Below, piece after piece: positions 40,561 to 54,911 of a stretch of DNA of 64,000 bases (positions are counted from its first letter, which is position 1; every line of letters starts with the position of its first letter). The position numbers and the translations under genes are program-made. The stretch covers positions 2,308,643-2,372,642 of the forward strand of contig CM055753.1 of the NCBI GenBank assembly GCA_029465975.1. Direction: 5' to 3'. Under the pieces are notes generated by a model, which saw only the letters and a list, made by a program, of their open reading frames with translations, did no database searches and was not told where the DNA came from. Source of the DNA: Dallia pectoralis. Its lineage: Eukaryota; Chordata; Actinopteri; Esociformes; Umbridae.

Positions 40561-41214
40561 TTCTTAACAATAGCTCATTTTAACAGATGTGCAAACTAGC
40601 AGCTGGTAGGCAGAAGAAACTGCTAATTTGAGACCTCATGTTAGCTAACTAGATGTTTTTCTCAACAGCAGTAGCTAGTTAGCTGGTCGGTCGTGGGTGT
40701 TTTTCAACTTTATGTGCTCTACATAAAAATATAACACTTTGATACCAAGAATTAGGACAAGCTGGTCAACTATCTACAACTATTGCCCAAAGCAAGATCA
40801 TATTTTTGTACTTTGGTATTGAAATTATATTACAACCCGAATGTCTTGGGGATATCTGTTGTCAGGGTGGATATAAAGTGTTGGCTTTCCACTGCAAAAA
40901 CCACAGTCCATGTTTTTATACAGTCCATGTTACACAAAGCAATGCCTCAATGAAATAATGCATTTTATTCCTGCAAGAAATTCCTGGACATGCATTCTAA
41001 AGTGCCACCAAAGTTAGTTCATTAAAAGTTCGTCATGGAATGAAATTGTAACTGCATCCAGATCCATTCAATCTGCATGATTCACATAAAGCCCCCGAGG
41101 CTTATTCCAGTGAACTGTAGCTGACAGGTGCCATCAACATTTTAATTCTGCGCTTGCATACTCTGCTGTTGGGGCGGCGGGGGCGTGTGGGGGGGGCAGG
41201 TTTCCTAGTAGTTG
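40561..41214. other. gene-free stretch, nothing recognised
   Basis: No supported gene or repeat. Confidence 0.5.
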
Positions 41215-41352
41215 AATAGCCGTTGGTAGTAATTGAATAGCCGTTGGTTGAATTCCCTGAGCAGGAAAATGTTAATATATTGTGGTGCCCTTGAGCAAGG
41301 CAATTTACCCAAATTGATCCTGTATGTAATTTTGTATCAGAGCGTCTGTTTA
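41215..41352 (+). mobile_element. SINE tail fragment
   Basis: TGGTGCCCTTGAGCAAGGCA, then TTTACCCAAATTG, TCCTGTATGTAA and AGAGCGTCTG match in order the 3' half of tRNA-derived fish SINEs (cttgagcaaggcacttaaccc...agagcgtctgctaaatgac). The tRNA head is missing. A GTTGGTAGTAATTGAATAGCC duplication lies at its left edge. Confidence 0.6.
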
Positions 41353-42108
41353 ATGACCACAAGTTGTTTTAAACAATTTACAACCAATAACACCATCCAC
41401 CGAGATGGATGAATCACCATGGAAACCTGTATGGAAATAACACAACCCAGAGAGACGAAGAGCGTTTGCTTCACTGAAGTGTTTCTATTTAATTAAAGGC
41501 ATTTTTTTCTCCCGGTCGCTTATTAATTAGCCTCACTTGCTGTGTTGGAGTAAACAACACGAGCATGGACAGTTACACTGAGAGACAGACATGGATGCCA
41601 GAGAGAGACAGACTCGTTGGCCCTGACAGACTTCCTGTGTTTGACCCCAGAAAATACAACTACTTTAGCTTCTCTCTGTTAATCTGACAGTTTTTTCTCA
41701 AAGTCTAATTGCATGTAGTCGTCGGAATGGTAGAACAGGGATATTTATTTAGAATTGCCAGCTTTCAGTGTGTTTTCTGAGTTTCGTTCTGGCATTACTT
41801 TTGGCCTTATTTTACAATATCAGTTACTTTTAGGTCATTTAAATAAATTCACTTGACTTTGTGTTGTATATGTGTGTTTTTATATTTAGATTTTTTTTCA
41901 TGCAGAATTCTTAGGCAAATTAACTAAGAAATATCTCTGTTGGGGAATAACGATCTTTAATGAATAATGAACCCTAGCAGTACAAATGTCACCAAAAGTC
42001 CTAGCAATTTGGCAAAAGTCTATCTTAGATCATTGGGACTGAGTATTTTATACCATGATTTATGTTCTAAATGGTTCATCTCTGAACAATAACCATTTTG
42101 TAATAACG

Positions 42109-42109
<1 letters not shown>
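41353..42109. other. gene-free stretch, nothing recognised
   Basis: No supported gene or repeat. Confidence 0.5.

Positions 42110-42140
<31 letters not shown>
42110..42140. repeat. (AT)n microsatellite
   Basis: About 31 bp of alternating AT. Confidence 0.95.
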
Positions 42141-42143
<3 letters not shown>

Positions 42144-43317
42144 GGACACTGTAGATGACACCAGGTAGCTTCATTAACTACCATTGCCCTGCTTGATGAA
42201 CTACTATTATTGGCTGTAAAAGCTACTGAGAGACAAGCAATATGGTTTAGATAACACATAAAATGTGAAAATGACAACCAGAAAAGTAGTAATAATAATA
42301 ATAGTAACTTAAGTAAAAGAGTTAAGTTAACAGTTCCTCTCTCTCTCCTTCGTTAAATAACTCCATACATGGCAAACCCGTCTTTGTTTCAGTTTCTATG
42401 ACATAAAATATAAATTATATTTATATATATATATTATATGCATAAAGAGAGAAAAGGAAGATTAGATGATGCAATAATTGAATGTCATAAGAGAGTGGAT
42501 TTAATTAAATGGAAGAAAAAGATTGGATTAAAAATGAAAGATAATTAATATTAAGATAATATAAAAGGGGCTCAACAACTCACAAAGCCAAATGTTTGGT
42601 CGCTAGGTCAGTTCGGACTAGGATGGCAGATTAGTACACCACAGAATCTGACTCCAAGTGTTGGTTTGGTGGACACAGATTAAGCCTAGTCTATAACTAC
42701 AAAATCAAGCTCAATAGAGATATGATAATACGTTCTGTAAATCCTCAAATATACAGCATATTTCTATCTTATTTTGTGTAATATTGTACAAGTGCCATCC
42801 TATTTTTTGTCATGTATTGTAACCATAAAACTACTTAAGCGTACTTAATTCCAAATTCCAGTATCTTGGAAATGTCATTCAATGCTATGTGTGTTTTGAC
42901 GTGGAAAATTTTAAACATGATTCATTTCTACAATAATATGATATTATGGTAAATTGATAGCCGAGGGGTTCAAATCCCAAGGTCCCTAAGGGCGGTAATT
43001 GATGATCATATTGATCTTATATTCTGAGTTGAACAGACTGACAGAGGAATAACTGACCCTCCGGAGGAGACAAACTATGCTGACGCACGGATGGTCCTCT
43101 GAAGGTCAGGGAAAGCTTAGGCTTTCCTCTAAAGCAGTAAATACTGGTATTCGTTGCTCTGGCCTAAAGATTGAATTTCAATGCCCCAGGGCAATGAGCA
43201 GGACATTGCCTCGCGTGTGGTGACATTTTTCAAATGGGACGTTAAGTGGGTATAGTGACTCTCTGTGGTCACAGGAGATCTTATGGCACATATTATAGAT
43301 GGATTCACGTCTCTGCT
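42141..43317. other. gene-free stretch with a faint SINE-like B box
   Basis: At 42965-42980 GAGGGGTTCAAATCCC is a near-consensus Pol III B box (GGTTCAAATCC), but no A box or cloverleaf could be made out around it, so only a decayed tRNA-derived element is possible. Otherwise nothing recognised. Confidence 0.3.
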
Positions 43318-43405
43318 GTGTGTTTTCTGCTGCCTGTTTTCTGCTGCCTGTTTTCTGCTGCCTGTTTTCTGCTGCGTGTTTTCTGCTGCCTGTTTTCTGC
43401 TCTGT
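43318..43405. repeat. 14-bp tandem repeat, about six copies
   Basis: Unit TGTTTTCTGCTGCC, with one copy reading TGCG for TGCC. Confidence 0.93.
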
Positions 43406-45111
43406 GTCCGTTGAAGTCCCGGTCAGATGGTGTTACAAACACAGTGGACATGGACACAATGCACCTCCCTGCTCTCTGTTTGCTTGTGTAACAGCACTTA
43501 CCCACCTCTCTTTCACACTTGATCTCCTCAAAACCATCTGCCCTCACAGTGTTCGGGCTGGCATTTGAATTGCAGCATCATTTCATTCGCACACCTTCCA
43601 TTTAAGTGAATCGCTTGTCGCTGCTTGGTTTTGTTGAGTCGTTTGTGTTCAGTTTTTGTTGACCAGTCGACTAATTGATGCGTCAGGATTCATTGACGGC
43701 ATTCATTGTTCACGGGTACAATGACCAATCTGCAGCTAGTCGGATGGGTGAATAAACAACGCTATCAAGTGCATCTAGAGAGTTCAGCACTGAGCGAGCT
43801 GGTCTTCAGTATATGAACCCATCAGATATGAGTTTATTATTAGGGTGTGCGGTAGAACTTGTGATCGAGCTAAACACAAAAAAAACATAAAAGCTCCCGT
43901 TGCCATTGCCCTGTTCTATAGTTCAAAGCGCCGCGTAATTACAGTTGAATGCTGGGCGACGACAGAGGCGCACAAATGTTCATATCATATTAAAAAAGAA
44001 AATCACCTCATCAATAACAGAGATTATGGTGACGAGAAGACGGGGAAAGAAAATCTGACCTTAACAATCAAAGGTGTCGGGAACCAAGCAGCGCTTCTGT
44101 CTTCCCTGAAACTCAAACTTAGATGGTGGACTTGGACTTTAAAGTTTACTTTGAGTTTGCAAAAGTCGCTCATCCCAGACTGGTGAAGGGCCACAGGGAG
44201 AATGGCAGATAACCGGCACATTAGATATGTATTTATTATTCTCCGGCTGTCTTACTCTCACTGTATCTCCCTCTTTCGCGCAGTGTCCCTCATTCAGCGT
44301 CCTGGAGCTTATTGGGATGTGTTTATTAACCTCCATCCCCATTAGAGATTAACAGCTCATGCCGCTAATGAGACCGGAGAGGAAATGTTGCTCACGATGA
44401 ATACAAACACAATGACCACAGTTGATTCTGGGCTTTTCGTCCCCCAGCACAGCGTGTCAATACGCAAAGCCATAAACACATCTTACTTTATTTATTTCTT
44501 CGTATTGCAGTTCGTATCATAAATGTTTTGTTTGGACCATTTTCGAATAGTCGTGTTTAGAGGTCATTGAGAGTCTTATTCAAGTTATAAATTGCCAATG
44601 AGGGAGTAATTATTGTTTCAGCGCTACAAAATTGCAGCTGGATGATGAGCTATTAAAGTAATTTTACATTCCGCTCCTGGAACTTTCCAGCAGGGCGCAG
44701 TCTTAATATTTTAATGTCTAACCTTCTGCTGTGCTACTTGGTTTAGTGGGAATGTGTCCGAAAAGACACTTCTGTAGCTATATGCCCGCTGTTCGTGGCT
44801 GTTAGCACCTGGCTGTTCAAACTGTTGCAACTAATGAACTGAAAACACCAGACATCCAGACTGTGAGCAATCTGTTGACACCAGTGTGTGGATGTGCGTG
44901 TGTGTGTGTGCGCAAGTGTGCTTGGCCAGCCAGTGCAAGTATGGTGCCATCATTAAAGTACATTAGAAATCATGTTGAAAGCACTCTATTCTTTCTTTTC
45001 TGGCTTTCAGTGTCGCCGAACCTTCTGGTCTTGACCGATTCATGGCCCCTTTTAAAGGATACGTTTGAGATGTTGTCAACGAGATACATTCATCGTTCTA
45101 TTCATATTGGT
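43406..45111. other. gene-free stretch, possibly containing conserved noncoding sequence
   Basis: No supported gene. A + open frame of 113 codons (43845-44186) and opposing - frames have no recognisable domain. Bases about 44290-44400 and 44600-44660 are rich in TAAT/ATTA cores without repeat character, as is typical of developmental enhancers, but conservation cannot be judged here. Confidence 0.3.
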
Positions 45112-45175
45112 ATTTTAGTAATTCAGCAGACGCTCTCATCCAGGCCCGTTGTATAGTTAGCGAGTACATTGAAAG
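45112..45175 (-). mobile_element. SINE tail fragment
   Basis: TAGTAATTCAGCAGACGCTC, then TCATCCAGGCCCG, is the complement of the conserved fish SINE tail (tctggataagagcgtctgctaaat). Confidence 0.5.
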
Positions 45176-45634
45176 AAAAGGGTGAGTCGTGGGGGTGTAC
45201 TTTAGGCTCCTTGAAAAGCTACCTTCAGCGAGTTGCAGTAGTCTAGACACACAACAACGCGCCTGGAGGGCTTTCTATGTGAGATATAGTTATACTCTAC
45301 GAATGTTGTAATGCCAGGAGCCTCCAGGAGCGAGGCGCTGCCTTGTCATTTACACAGAAAGTGTATTCATTTAACAGCTGTAGCGCTTTAGCTGACAGTA
45401 TGCCTGGACAGCTGGCAAGACACCTGACACTGGTGAAGTAGGTAAAAAGCTTAAATTTAACACATATAATCGGAGGCAGTACACGGACTTGCTAGAGCTT
45501 AAAGAATTTTCTGAAAGTATTTCGTTGTGTTTTAGAGGAATGAAATACGAGTAAATAGAGAAAGTGCATTTAGCTAAATTAAATCAAACCTTATCGGGAA
45601 CAATCGTAAATCTTAATAAAATGACGAAGATATG
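45176..45634. other. gene-free stretch, nothing recognised
   Basis: No supported gene or repeat. Confidence 0.45.
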
Positions 45635-45935
45635 ACGAGTGGTGAGATTTTGTTTCGACATTGGCCTTTTAGGGGTGAGCACTTCCTGTTCTGAGGTAAT
45701 CTTGTTTTGCTTCATCCCTGAAGGGCCCCATCTCCTGCATCCTTGCGGTGGTCCTAATCTACAGCGTGCCGGGCCCCATCCCCGGTAGTTCAGTGCCAGT
45801 TCCCCCTTCCTCACGCTCGCCCTCCCCTTGACCATTGTTTTGCCTGCCCTGTCTAGGATCCAGGACTTTTGGGGGGTACTGTCACGAGTGGTGAGATTTT
45901 GTGAATATCCCTGCACTACACTCGTGAGTTCGTGA
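45635..45935 (+). mobile_element. gypsy-like retrotransposon end with LTR start
   Basis: A 19-bp direct repeat (ACGAGTGGTGAGATTTTGT) lies at 45635-45653 and 45884-45902. Between them is GC-rich sequence ending in GATCCAGGACTTTTGGGGGG followed by TACTGTCACG, a junction that resembles the polypurine tract and TGT start of the 3' LTR in fish gypsy elements. No intact coding frame remains. Confidence 0.4.
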
Positions 45936-46134
45936 CAGATATCACACTGCGAATATATCACAAGTTAATCACAAGCTACACAGCCGAGCCACGAGGTAGG
46001 TGGGTCAGAGAGAGGACAGGTATATGGGAATCTGCGTCGGATGGCGGATGACCTGGACCACACAGACTTGTTCGTCCCAGTGTGGCTGGAGTCCGATGGA
46101 AGTTGTCATAAACATTCAACCCTTAAGAAACCAA
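45936..46134. other. short spacer
   Basis: Nothing recognised. Confidence 0.4.
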
Positions 46135-46970
46135 TACACTGCTCAAAAAACTAAGGGAAAACATAAATCACACATCGTGTCTGAATGAGCAAAATATACT
46201 AGATATCATAGTGTTTGTAGACTTTAACAAGGCCAGGGCAGGGCGTTCATCTTTTTGTTTTGATTCCCTTGCAGGTTGTACCTGTATTTGGCAACATCCA
46301 TTCTTCTCTAAAGTTGAACTTTCAAGATGCCAAGTCTCTGCGGATGATAAGCCTCCCCACAGCATTGTGCTGCCAACACCTTATTTAACTGTATGGATTG
46401 GAGAGTGTGTCTTAAGGCATATGGGCAGTATTAGGTTTGCTGCGCACATATTGCTTTAGGTTTGGGCAAAAAGAGTATATCTTGGTTTCGTCACAGGTCT
46501 AGGACTTTTCTGCACAGATTTCATCTGGGTAACATTATTATGCGTTCAAATGGGGATTTTTGAGTTCTCGTTTCTTTCTTGCCATCCTTCAATTCACATC
46601 AGCTTTATGCAAAGAACTTGATATGATTGATTGGTGCACAGTTATTCTACGCTCAGTCACTTAACGATGTAGCTTTTTCAAAGTGAATATTGGCTTCTGT
46701 GTGGCTCCTCTGACAAGATTCCTTCTTGATTTATCACAGAGTCTTCAGGGACACCCATTTCTTGGCAGGTCAGATAAAATGAATGCAGAAACCGTGAATT
46801 AATCTTACTGTGGATTTATTGCAACCCAAAAATGGATACTTACTTAATACTTTCCTAATCAAACCACTTTTTTTCAAATAATGATGGAATCTGAAGTTGC
46901 AGTCTGCGTAGGTTTGAATGGTGTTTGTACATCTCTGACACTACGTACAAGTATCTTGTATTATCTTGAA
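46135..46970 (-). mobile_element. degenerate Tc1-like element(s)
   Basis: The left edge ACACTGCTCAAAAAACTAAG is close to the terminal inverted repeat of one fish Tc1-type family. From about 46300 the complement of a Tc1 transposase gene can be followed (CCCCACAGCATTGTGCTGCC, CATATGGGCAGTATTAGGTT, TATCTTGGTTTCGTCAC). The two halves may belong to different families. Frames are destroyed. Confidence 0.6.
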
Positions 46971-47878
46971 AAAATTGGCAATTAATTATAGTATAATATT
47001 TTTTTTCTGAACAGTTATTTGACAGGGAAATCCTAATATACTTACTTCGATAAAATGTCTACACAGTAAGCCGTCTCATGTTTGAATAAGTGAACTCTAT
47101 TAACTCCAGCACCGCTCTGTTTGATCACATTTGACACATACATAATTTTAATTGAAATGATGTATTACTATCCAAACAAAATTGGTGTTTATGTGAGGTT
47201 GGTATTTGGTATGACAGAGTAATCGTAAAAGCAGGCTGTGACCAGAATATTCTTCCCAGGCAGACGATAATTGACTCGAACAAAGCAACATTTCAATTGG
47301 CACTTGGAAAACAACACAATAGACCCAGACAAGCAGTTCATTACATCAACGTCAACACCATGCTGGGTACACATTATAGAATTGACTTACAGACCTATGT
47401 TGACGCTTTGAGTATCCAATCTACCAGATAATACTATTTTGTACCATCCCCTTTATTACAGACCATAATTCAAACCTTAACTTAGTGTTATCAACGCAAT
47501 TGTTAGAGAGAGAGAGTGAAAGAAAGGATTTATTACATTAACTTAGCAACAACTTTAGCCTGAAGTACAGTAGCCTTTAAATATATAGGATGTCACCAAG
47601 ACCGTCCACATTCTCGCTAGGCTGTAAAGCTAATTTAATAAAGTAACCTTGCAGGCTATAGTTAATTCTGAAGTGATGTGGGAAATCCTTCAGATATTTA
47701 GTAAGGTTGCCATTTTTAGACTTCAATCATTGTGCTACACTAGAATTGGTTGTGCTGATGGTTGTGCAAAATGTTTGTCCCCACAATCCATTAGGCAAAA
47801 AAATGCCTGTCAGCAAATTAAATATAAAATTAAATATAAAGTAAAAATCTAAATCCATTAAATATAATGTTTTTAAAC
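46971..47878. other. gene-free AT-rich stretch
   Basis: Nothing recognised. Confidence 0.5.
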
Positions 47879-48338
47879 TACCAACACCTAATGATTATTA
47901 ACCTACATACCAACACCTAATGATGATTAACCTACATACCAACACTTAATGATTATTAACCTACATACCAACACCTAATGATCATTAACCTACATACCAA
48001 CACTTAATGAGTATTAACCTACATACCAACACCTAATGATCATTAACCTACATACCAACACCTAATGATGATTAACCTACATACCAACACTCCTAATGAT
48101 CATTAACCTAATGATTATTAACCTACATACCAACACCTAATGATCATTAACCTACATACCAACACCTAATGATCATTAACCTACATACCAACACCTAATG
48201 ATCATTAACCTACATACCAACACCTAATGATCATTAACCTACATACCAACACCTAATGATCATTAACCTACATACCAACACCTAATGATCATTAACCTAC
48301 ATACCAACACCTAATGATCATTAACCTACATACCAATT
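47879..48338. repeat. 29-bp minisatellite with a TAATGATCATTA palindrome
   Basis: About 16 units of AACACCTAATGATCATTAAC plus CTACATACC. About ten copies carry the perfect 12-bp palindrome TAATGATCATTA; the others have single changes (GATTATTA, GATGATTA, GAGTATTA). The right half of the array is the more uniform. Confidence 0.95.
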
Positions 48339-49056
48339 AGTTACAACAACTCTATTTAGTTGCTCATTTTTGACAAAATGAAGACTCTCAATTTATATAA
48401 TTTTATTATTTACATAATTTACTATCCTTTACTGAACAAACACAATGTTGTGGTCCAATATCTTTGCTTCGACAAAATACATTGCTAATAAAGAGTGGTC
48501 TTCGCGACGATAAAGCTTTTTTTCAAACACAGGTAGGCCTATATGTGTTGCACCGACGGATCAGACTGTGATTGATCGTATTGACATACACTTCTGGAAG
48601 GAACTTTAAAACACAACTCAAAGGTTCACTAGGTTCACTAGATAAGGTGGCATTTTAGATGCAACCAGAGACTCTAAAATGCATCTGCTGTCTGGTCGAA
48701 GCCATTGGATGTTGTCTAGGACACATTTTATGACCTGTCATTTTCACTTTTCTCCATAAAAAAAATATATATTTGAGAGGTTTGTCCTTTCACTCAATAA
48801 ACTCAGTGAATAAATAAAGCAAATAAAAACGCAATGTCCTCAAGACTGACCTACAACTTGGTAAAGTTTTATTTAGTATGTAGTTTCACGTATGGTTTTT
48901 ATCAATTTGACATACATTTGTGAAAAGAAAGTGTATTTTGGGATAAAGACATTCTTTTAACGATTTGAACTAAAATAAATTATATTATATAGATATTATT
49001 ATAAATGCTTATCGTTTATGCCAATGATTTTTCTCCAAATATTTACAAAGGGCACC
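48339..49056. other. gene-free AT-rich stretch
   Basis: Nothing recognised. Confidence 0.5.
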
Positions 49057-49738
49057 AATACTTACGGATAAAATATACAATACTTATGGATAGAATATAC
49101 AATACTTATGGATAAAATATACAATACTTAAGGATAAAATATACAATACTTCTGGTTAAAATATACAATACTTCTGGTTAAAATATACAATACTTCTGTT
49201 TAAAATATACAATACTTCTGGTTAAAATATACAATACTTCTGGTTAAAATATACAATACTTATGGATAAAATATATAATATTTATGGATAAAGTCTACAA
49301 TACTTATGGTTAAAATATACAATACTTCTGGTTACAATATACAATACTTCTGGTTAAAATATACAATACTTCTGGTTAAAATATACAATACTTCTGGTTA
49401 AAATATACAATACTTATGGATAAAGTCTACAATACTGATGGATAAATTCTACAATACTTATGGTTAAAATATACAATACTTATGGATAAAATATACAATA
49501 CCAATGAATAAAATATTCAATACTTTTGGATAAAATATACAATAGGCTACTATGGATAAAATATACAATACTTATGGATAAAATACACAATACTTATGGA
49601 TAAAATATATAATACTTATGGATAAATTCGACAATACTTATGGATAAAATATACAATACTTATGGTTAAAATATACAATACTTTCAGATAAAATACACAA
49701 TACTTATGAATAAAATATACAATACTTATGGAGAAAAT
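49057..49738. repeat. 22-bp AT-rich minisatellite, about 31 copies
   Basis: Unit AATACTTATGGATAAAATAT plus AC. Variants have CTGGTTAAAAT in the centre, forming a block around 49145-49250 and another around 49325-49405. Confidence 0.95.
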
Positions 49739-51300
49739 TGTATACAACTGAGGTAGACAGTTCAACTGTTTCATCATCCAAACATGTGTGTTGCTTTTGG
49801 CATCAGATGCTAGCGTCATTGGTTCTTCTGAACTGAGAGGACACAGATACGACAGCACACAAACCCAGCAGGTTATATATCCAGAGGAGACGGCTAACAG
49901 ATCCATGAGTGTGGGGTATTATACATCCTGATTTCAAATGGAAATACTTCTCCAAATCCAATTTGACACACACAGGCTATATTAAATCATGCCTCACATA
50001 AATCAGCATCTGTGTGCATATGCAGAATATTGACATACTGTAGAGCCAGTTCTTGGCCACATTCCCATCAAGCTTATGATATTTTCTAGGGCCAGTAAAG
50101 TTTGCTGTGTCAGCTGGTTCGGCTGTAATGCATTTACAGCTGAAGTTATATTTGTCATACGAACTGGATGCAAATGGGATGGATTATTCAACTTAATGTG
50201 GAAGGTTCCCTTGTGAGTGACTGGCTTCATTTATAGTGGCCAAACTATAACTAGACACTGCTCTTCTTTTGCACAACTATATGAACAACTAGATATTGCT
50301 CTTTTCACAATACTCAGTTATGTTCACAATCAGAGCATTTGCATCCTGGAACTTGCTCTTTTTCAACTGTTCACACATCTAGACATATAACACATACAAA
50401 TATTTACCCATTACGTATACCAAATAGGCATGGCCTCCCTTTGTCGGTCTGTTCGTGTTATGTGTTTCTCTCTGTTGGCACTTGGTTTGTATGTGTTGGG
50501 GGTCAGAGGAAATTCCATGTGTGCGTAAACAGACATTATAGCTTAAAGTAAATAAAAAGAATGCAAATACGTTATACTTCAAAAACACACAATACTAATA
50601 CAGGGAGTGTTATAAATATAGACATTGTGTACTTTAAAAAAGGTTTAGCTGTTATAGGGCCAGGTGGTACCAGGCAGTTTCCAATCTAATGTCTGGTTAT
50701 AATGCAAATCAAATAGCAGAGAATATATAGAGTTCACAATCACTATGGGTTGTTGACAACATCTGTGTCATTTTACAAGGAATTAGTTGTTTTCTGGCTT
50801 GTTTAAGATCCAGCGTCTGAATAAAACCTGTTAAAGCACTGACGTTGCATTAATATGGAACTGCGGTCAATATTTATGCCATCACCATCCATCTCCACAC
50901 ACCCGGAGTAGGAAGATTGTATATAGTTATTGAGTGAGTCCAAAATGGAAACCTATTCCCTCATAGAGCACTCGTTCTGACCAGGGCCAAGGTAGGTCAC
51001 TAGATTATATGGTGGCATTTCATGTTCAGCCATAAACTTTTCTGCAGACTGGACAAATCTGTTTACTGCAGTGTCAGACGTCTTAGTGTGTGTGTTTGCG
51101 TATCACACACAGAGAAGTGTGAGTTCATGGACTCATTCAGATGAACACACAAATCCTCCCAGGACACTTAGTTAATTGAACACATTGCAGACTCCAATAC
51201 TAGGTCTCTATTCATTATATTTGTTTGTTTTGTCTAATTAGGATTTTTATCTAAAGACTTCAAAGCTGATGTTTTCTGTAATGACACCGGTCAAATATTT
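49739..51300. other. gene-free stretch, nothing recognised
   Basis: No supported gene or named repeat. Confidence 0.5.
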
Positions 51301-51350
51301 ATATATATATATATATATATATAGAGAGATAGAGAGAGAGAGAGAGAGGG
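51301..51350. repeat. compound (TA)n(GA)n microsatellite
   Basis: About 22 bp of alternating AT followed by about 27 bp of GA-rich repeat, just left of a Tc1 element. Confidence 0.93.
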
Positions 51351-51361
51351 ATATACCCACA

Positions 51362-51785
51362 TGGGATACTTTATTAGGTAAACCATTTTAACTGTGTGTT
51401 AACTCAAATATCTAATCAGCCAATCACGTGGCAGCTACCCAATGCATGTAGGCATGTAGACATTGGTCAAGATGATCTGCTGAAGTTCAAACCAAGCATC
51501 AGAACGGGGAGGAAGGGTGAGTTACGTGACTTTAATTGTGCCATGGTTGTTGGTGCCAGGTGGGCTGGTTTCAGTATTACAGAAAATGCTGATCTGCCGG
51601 GATTTTCCAGCACCACAATATCAAGGGTGGACATAGAATGGTCAGTAAAAGTGAAACATATCCAGTGTGCTGCAGTTCTCTGGGTAATTAATGCCTTGTT
51701 GGTGGCAGAGGTCAGAGGAGAATGGCCAGACTGGTCTGAGCTGATAGAAAGGAAACAGAAATTTCAATTTCAGAGTCAGTAAGCC
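51362..51785 (+). mobile_element. Tc1-like element, 5' part with transposase N-terminus
   Basis: The left edge GGGATACTTTATTAGGTAAA and AATCAGCCAATCACGTGGCA match a very common fish Tc1 family. A decayed transposase start follows, in which the winged helix/HTH text is still legible: RKGELRDFNCAMVVGARWAG, then FSITENADLPGFSSTTISRV. A stop or shift follows near 51780 and the DDE domain is absent, so it is inactive. Confidence 0.82.
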
Positions 51786-53784
<1,999 letters not shown>

Positions 53785-54216
53785 ATATTTGGGAAATTAT
53801 TTTGTACCTGACTGATATCTTTCAACGATGAGATCCCTCTGATGCTTTGGAAGCTCTCAGCGGACCATGGCTTTTGCTCTGAGATGCAGCTAAGAAAATC
53901 ATCAGCAAAATCCTACTGGAACAGCTGACCTTTATTTATGATTAATCAGAGTCACTTTACATGATGGCAGGTGTGTACTGACTTCTATTTAACATGAGTT
54001 TGAATGTGATTCGTTTATTCTGAACACAGCAACATCCCCAGTTATAAGGTTTTTAGTTTTCCCCGACAAAGATTTCAGTTTAAGTTATCCAATTGAAATT
54101 GTTCACGTTCTAGTTCACATTAAAGGTGGAAAATGTTCTGAAATGATTTATCTTTGTCTCATTTTTTCACATCACGAAAACCAAAGGGGTGGGTAGACTT
54201 TTTATATCCACTGTAT
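53785..54216. mobile_element. non-autonomous DNA transposon copy
   Basis: The text from GATGAGATCCCTCTGATGCT and GGACCATGGCTTTTGCTCTG through GATGGCAGGTGTGTACTGAC and AAAGGTGGAAAATGTTCTGA to the end GGTAGACTTTTTATATCCAC matches a widespread teleost Tc1-like repeat that I recall. No transposase is visible in this part. Confidence 0.65.
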
Positions 54217-54911
54217 ATGGCATTCATATTAAAATTAAAAGTATATAAAAAGTATAATTCAAAAGTATTATATCTCATACGTTCTCGTCGTTAACTAGAA
54301 AATCATACATTGCCAGAACACTGCCAGTCACCCCTTCAAATTACAGTTGTCACCTTTCTCTGTCTCACAACATCAATGACTCTAACTATCTGTCTTCAAG
54401 ACATTACCCTGCTGTGTAACCACCAGTCATCAGGGGGACTTGAGACACATATGTGTCTCCAGGGGACTTGAGTAACCGGTTGACAGGGGACAAAGTATGA
54501 CAAACAGAAGTCAAACATTAGAAATGCTGATGTGTTTATGGACTAGTCACAAGTACATTGACAGTGCAATAGATTGAATGAATAAATTGCCAATTTTACT
54601 AATAACGGTTGGCCAGTTAAGAAATGGAAATATCCAATATATGAGAGCATGATGATACAGGAAGTCCAGGAAGCTTAAACATCTGGGACCTAATTTATAA
54701 AAACTTTGCAGAGTACGCACAGACATATTCTGATTTCTTTTACCAAATGGTCTGCAGTTTCACATGTTTCATCCGATCACGATGTCGCCATTTCTCATTT
54801 CATACGTTTCTCTGCGTACGCTTGGGTCAGAGTGTCCGTGAAGGACCGCACATTATCCTGTCAAGTTGGCTTCAGTTTATCAGTTTCTGTTTAGTCATTA
54901 GTATAGTGTCC
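54217..54911. other. gene-free stretch, nothing recognised
   Basis: No supported gene or repeat. Confidence 0.5.

Noticed and set aside
42960..42985. tRNA gene from a near-perfect B box
   Set aside because: No A box, anticodon arm or acceptor-stem pairing could be found at the right spacing.
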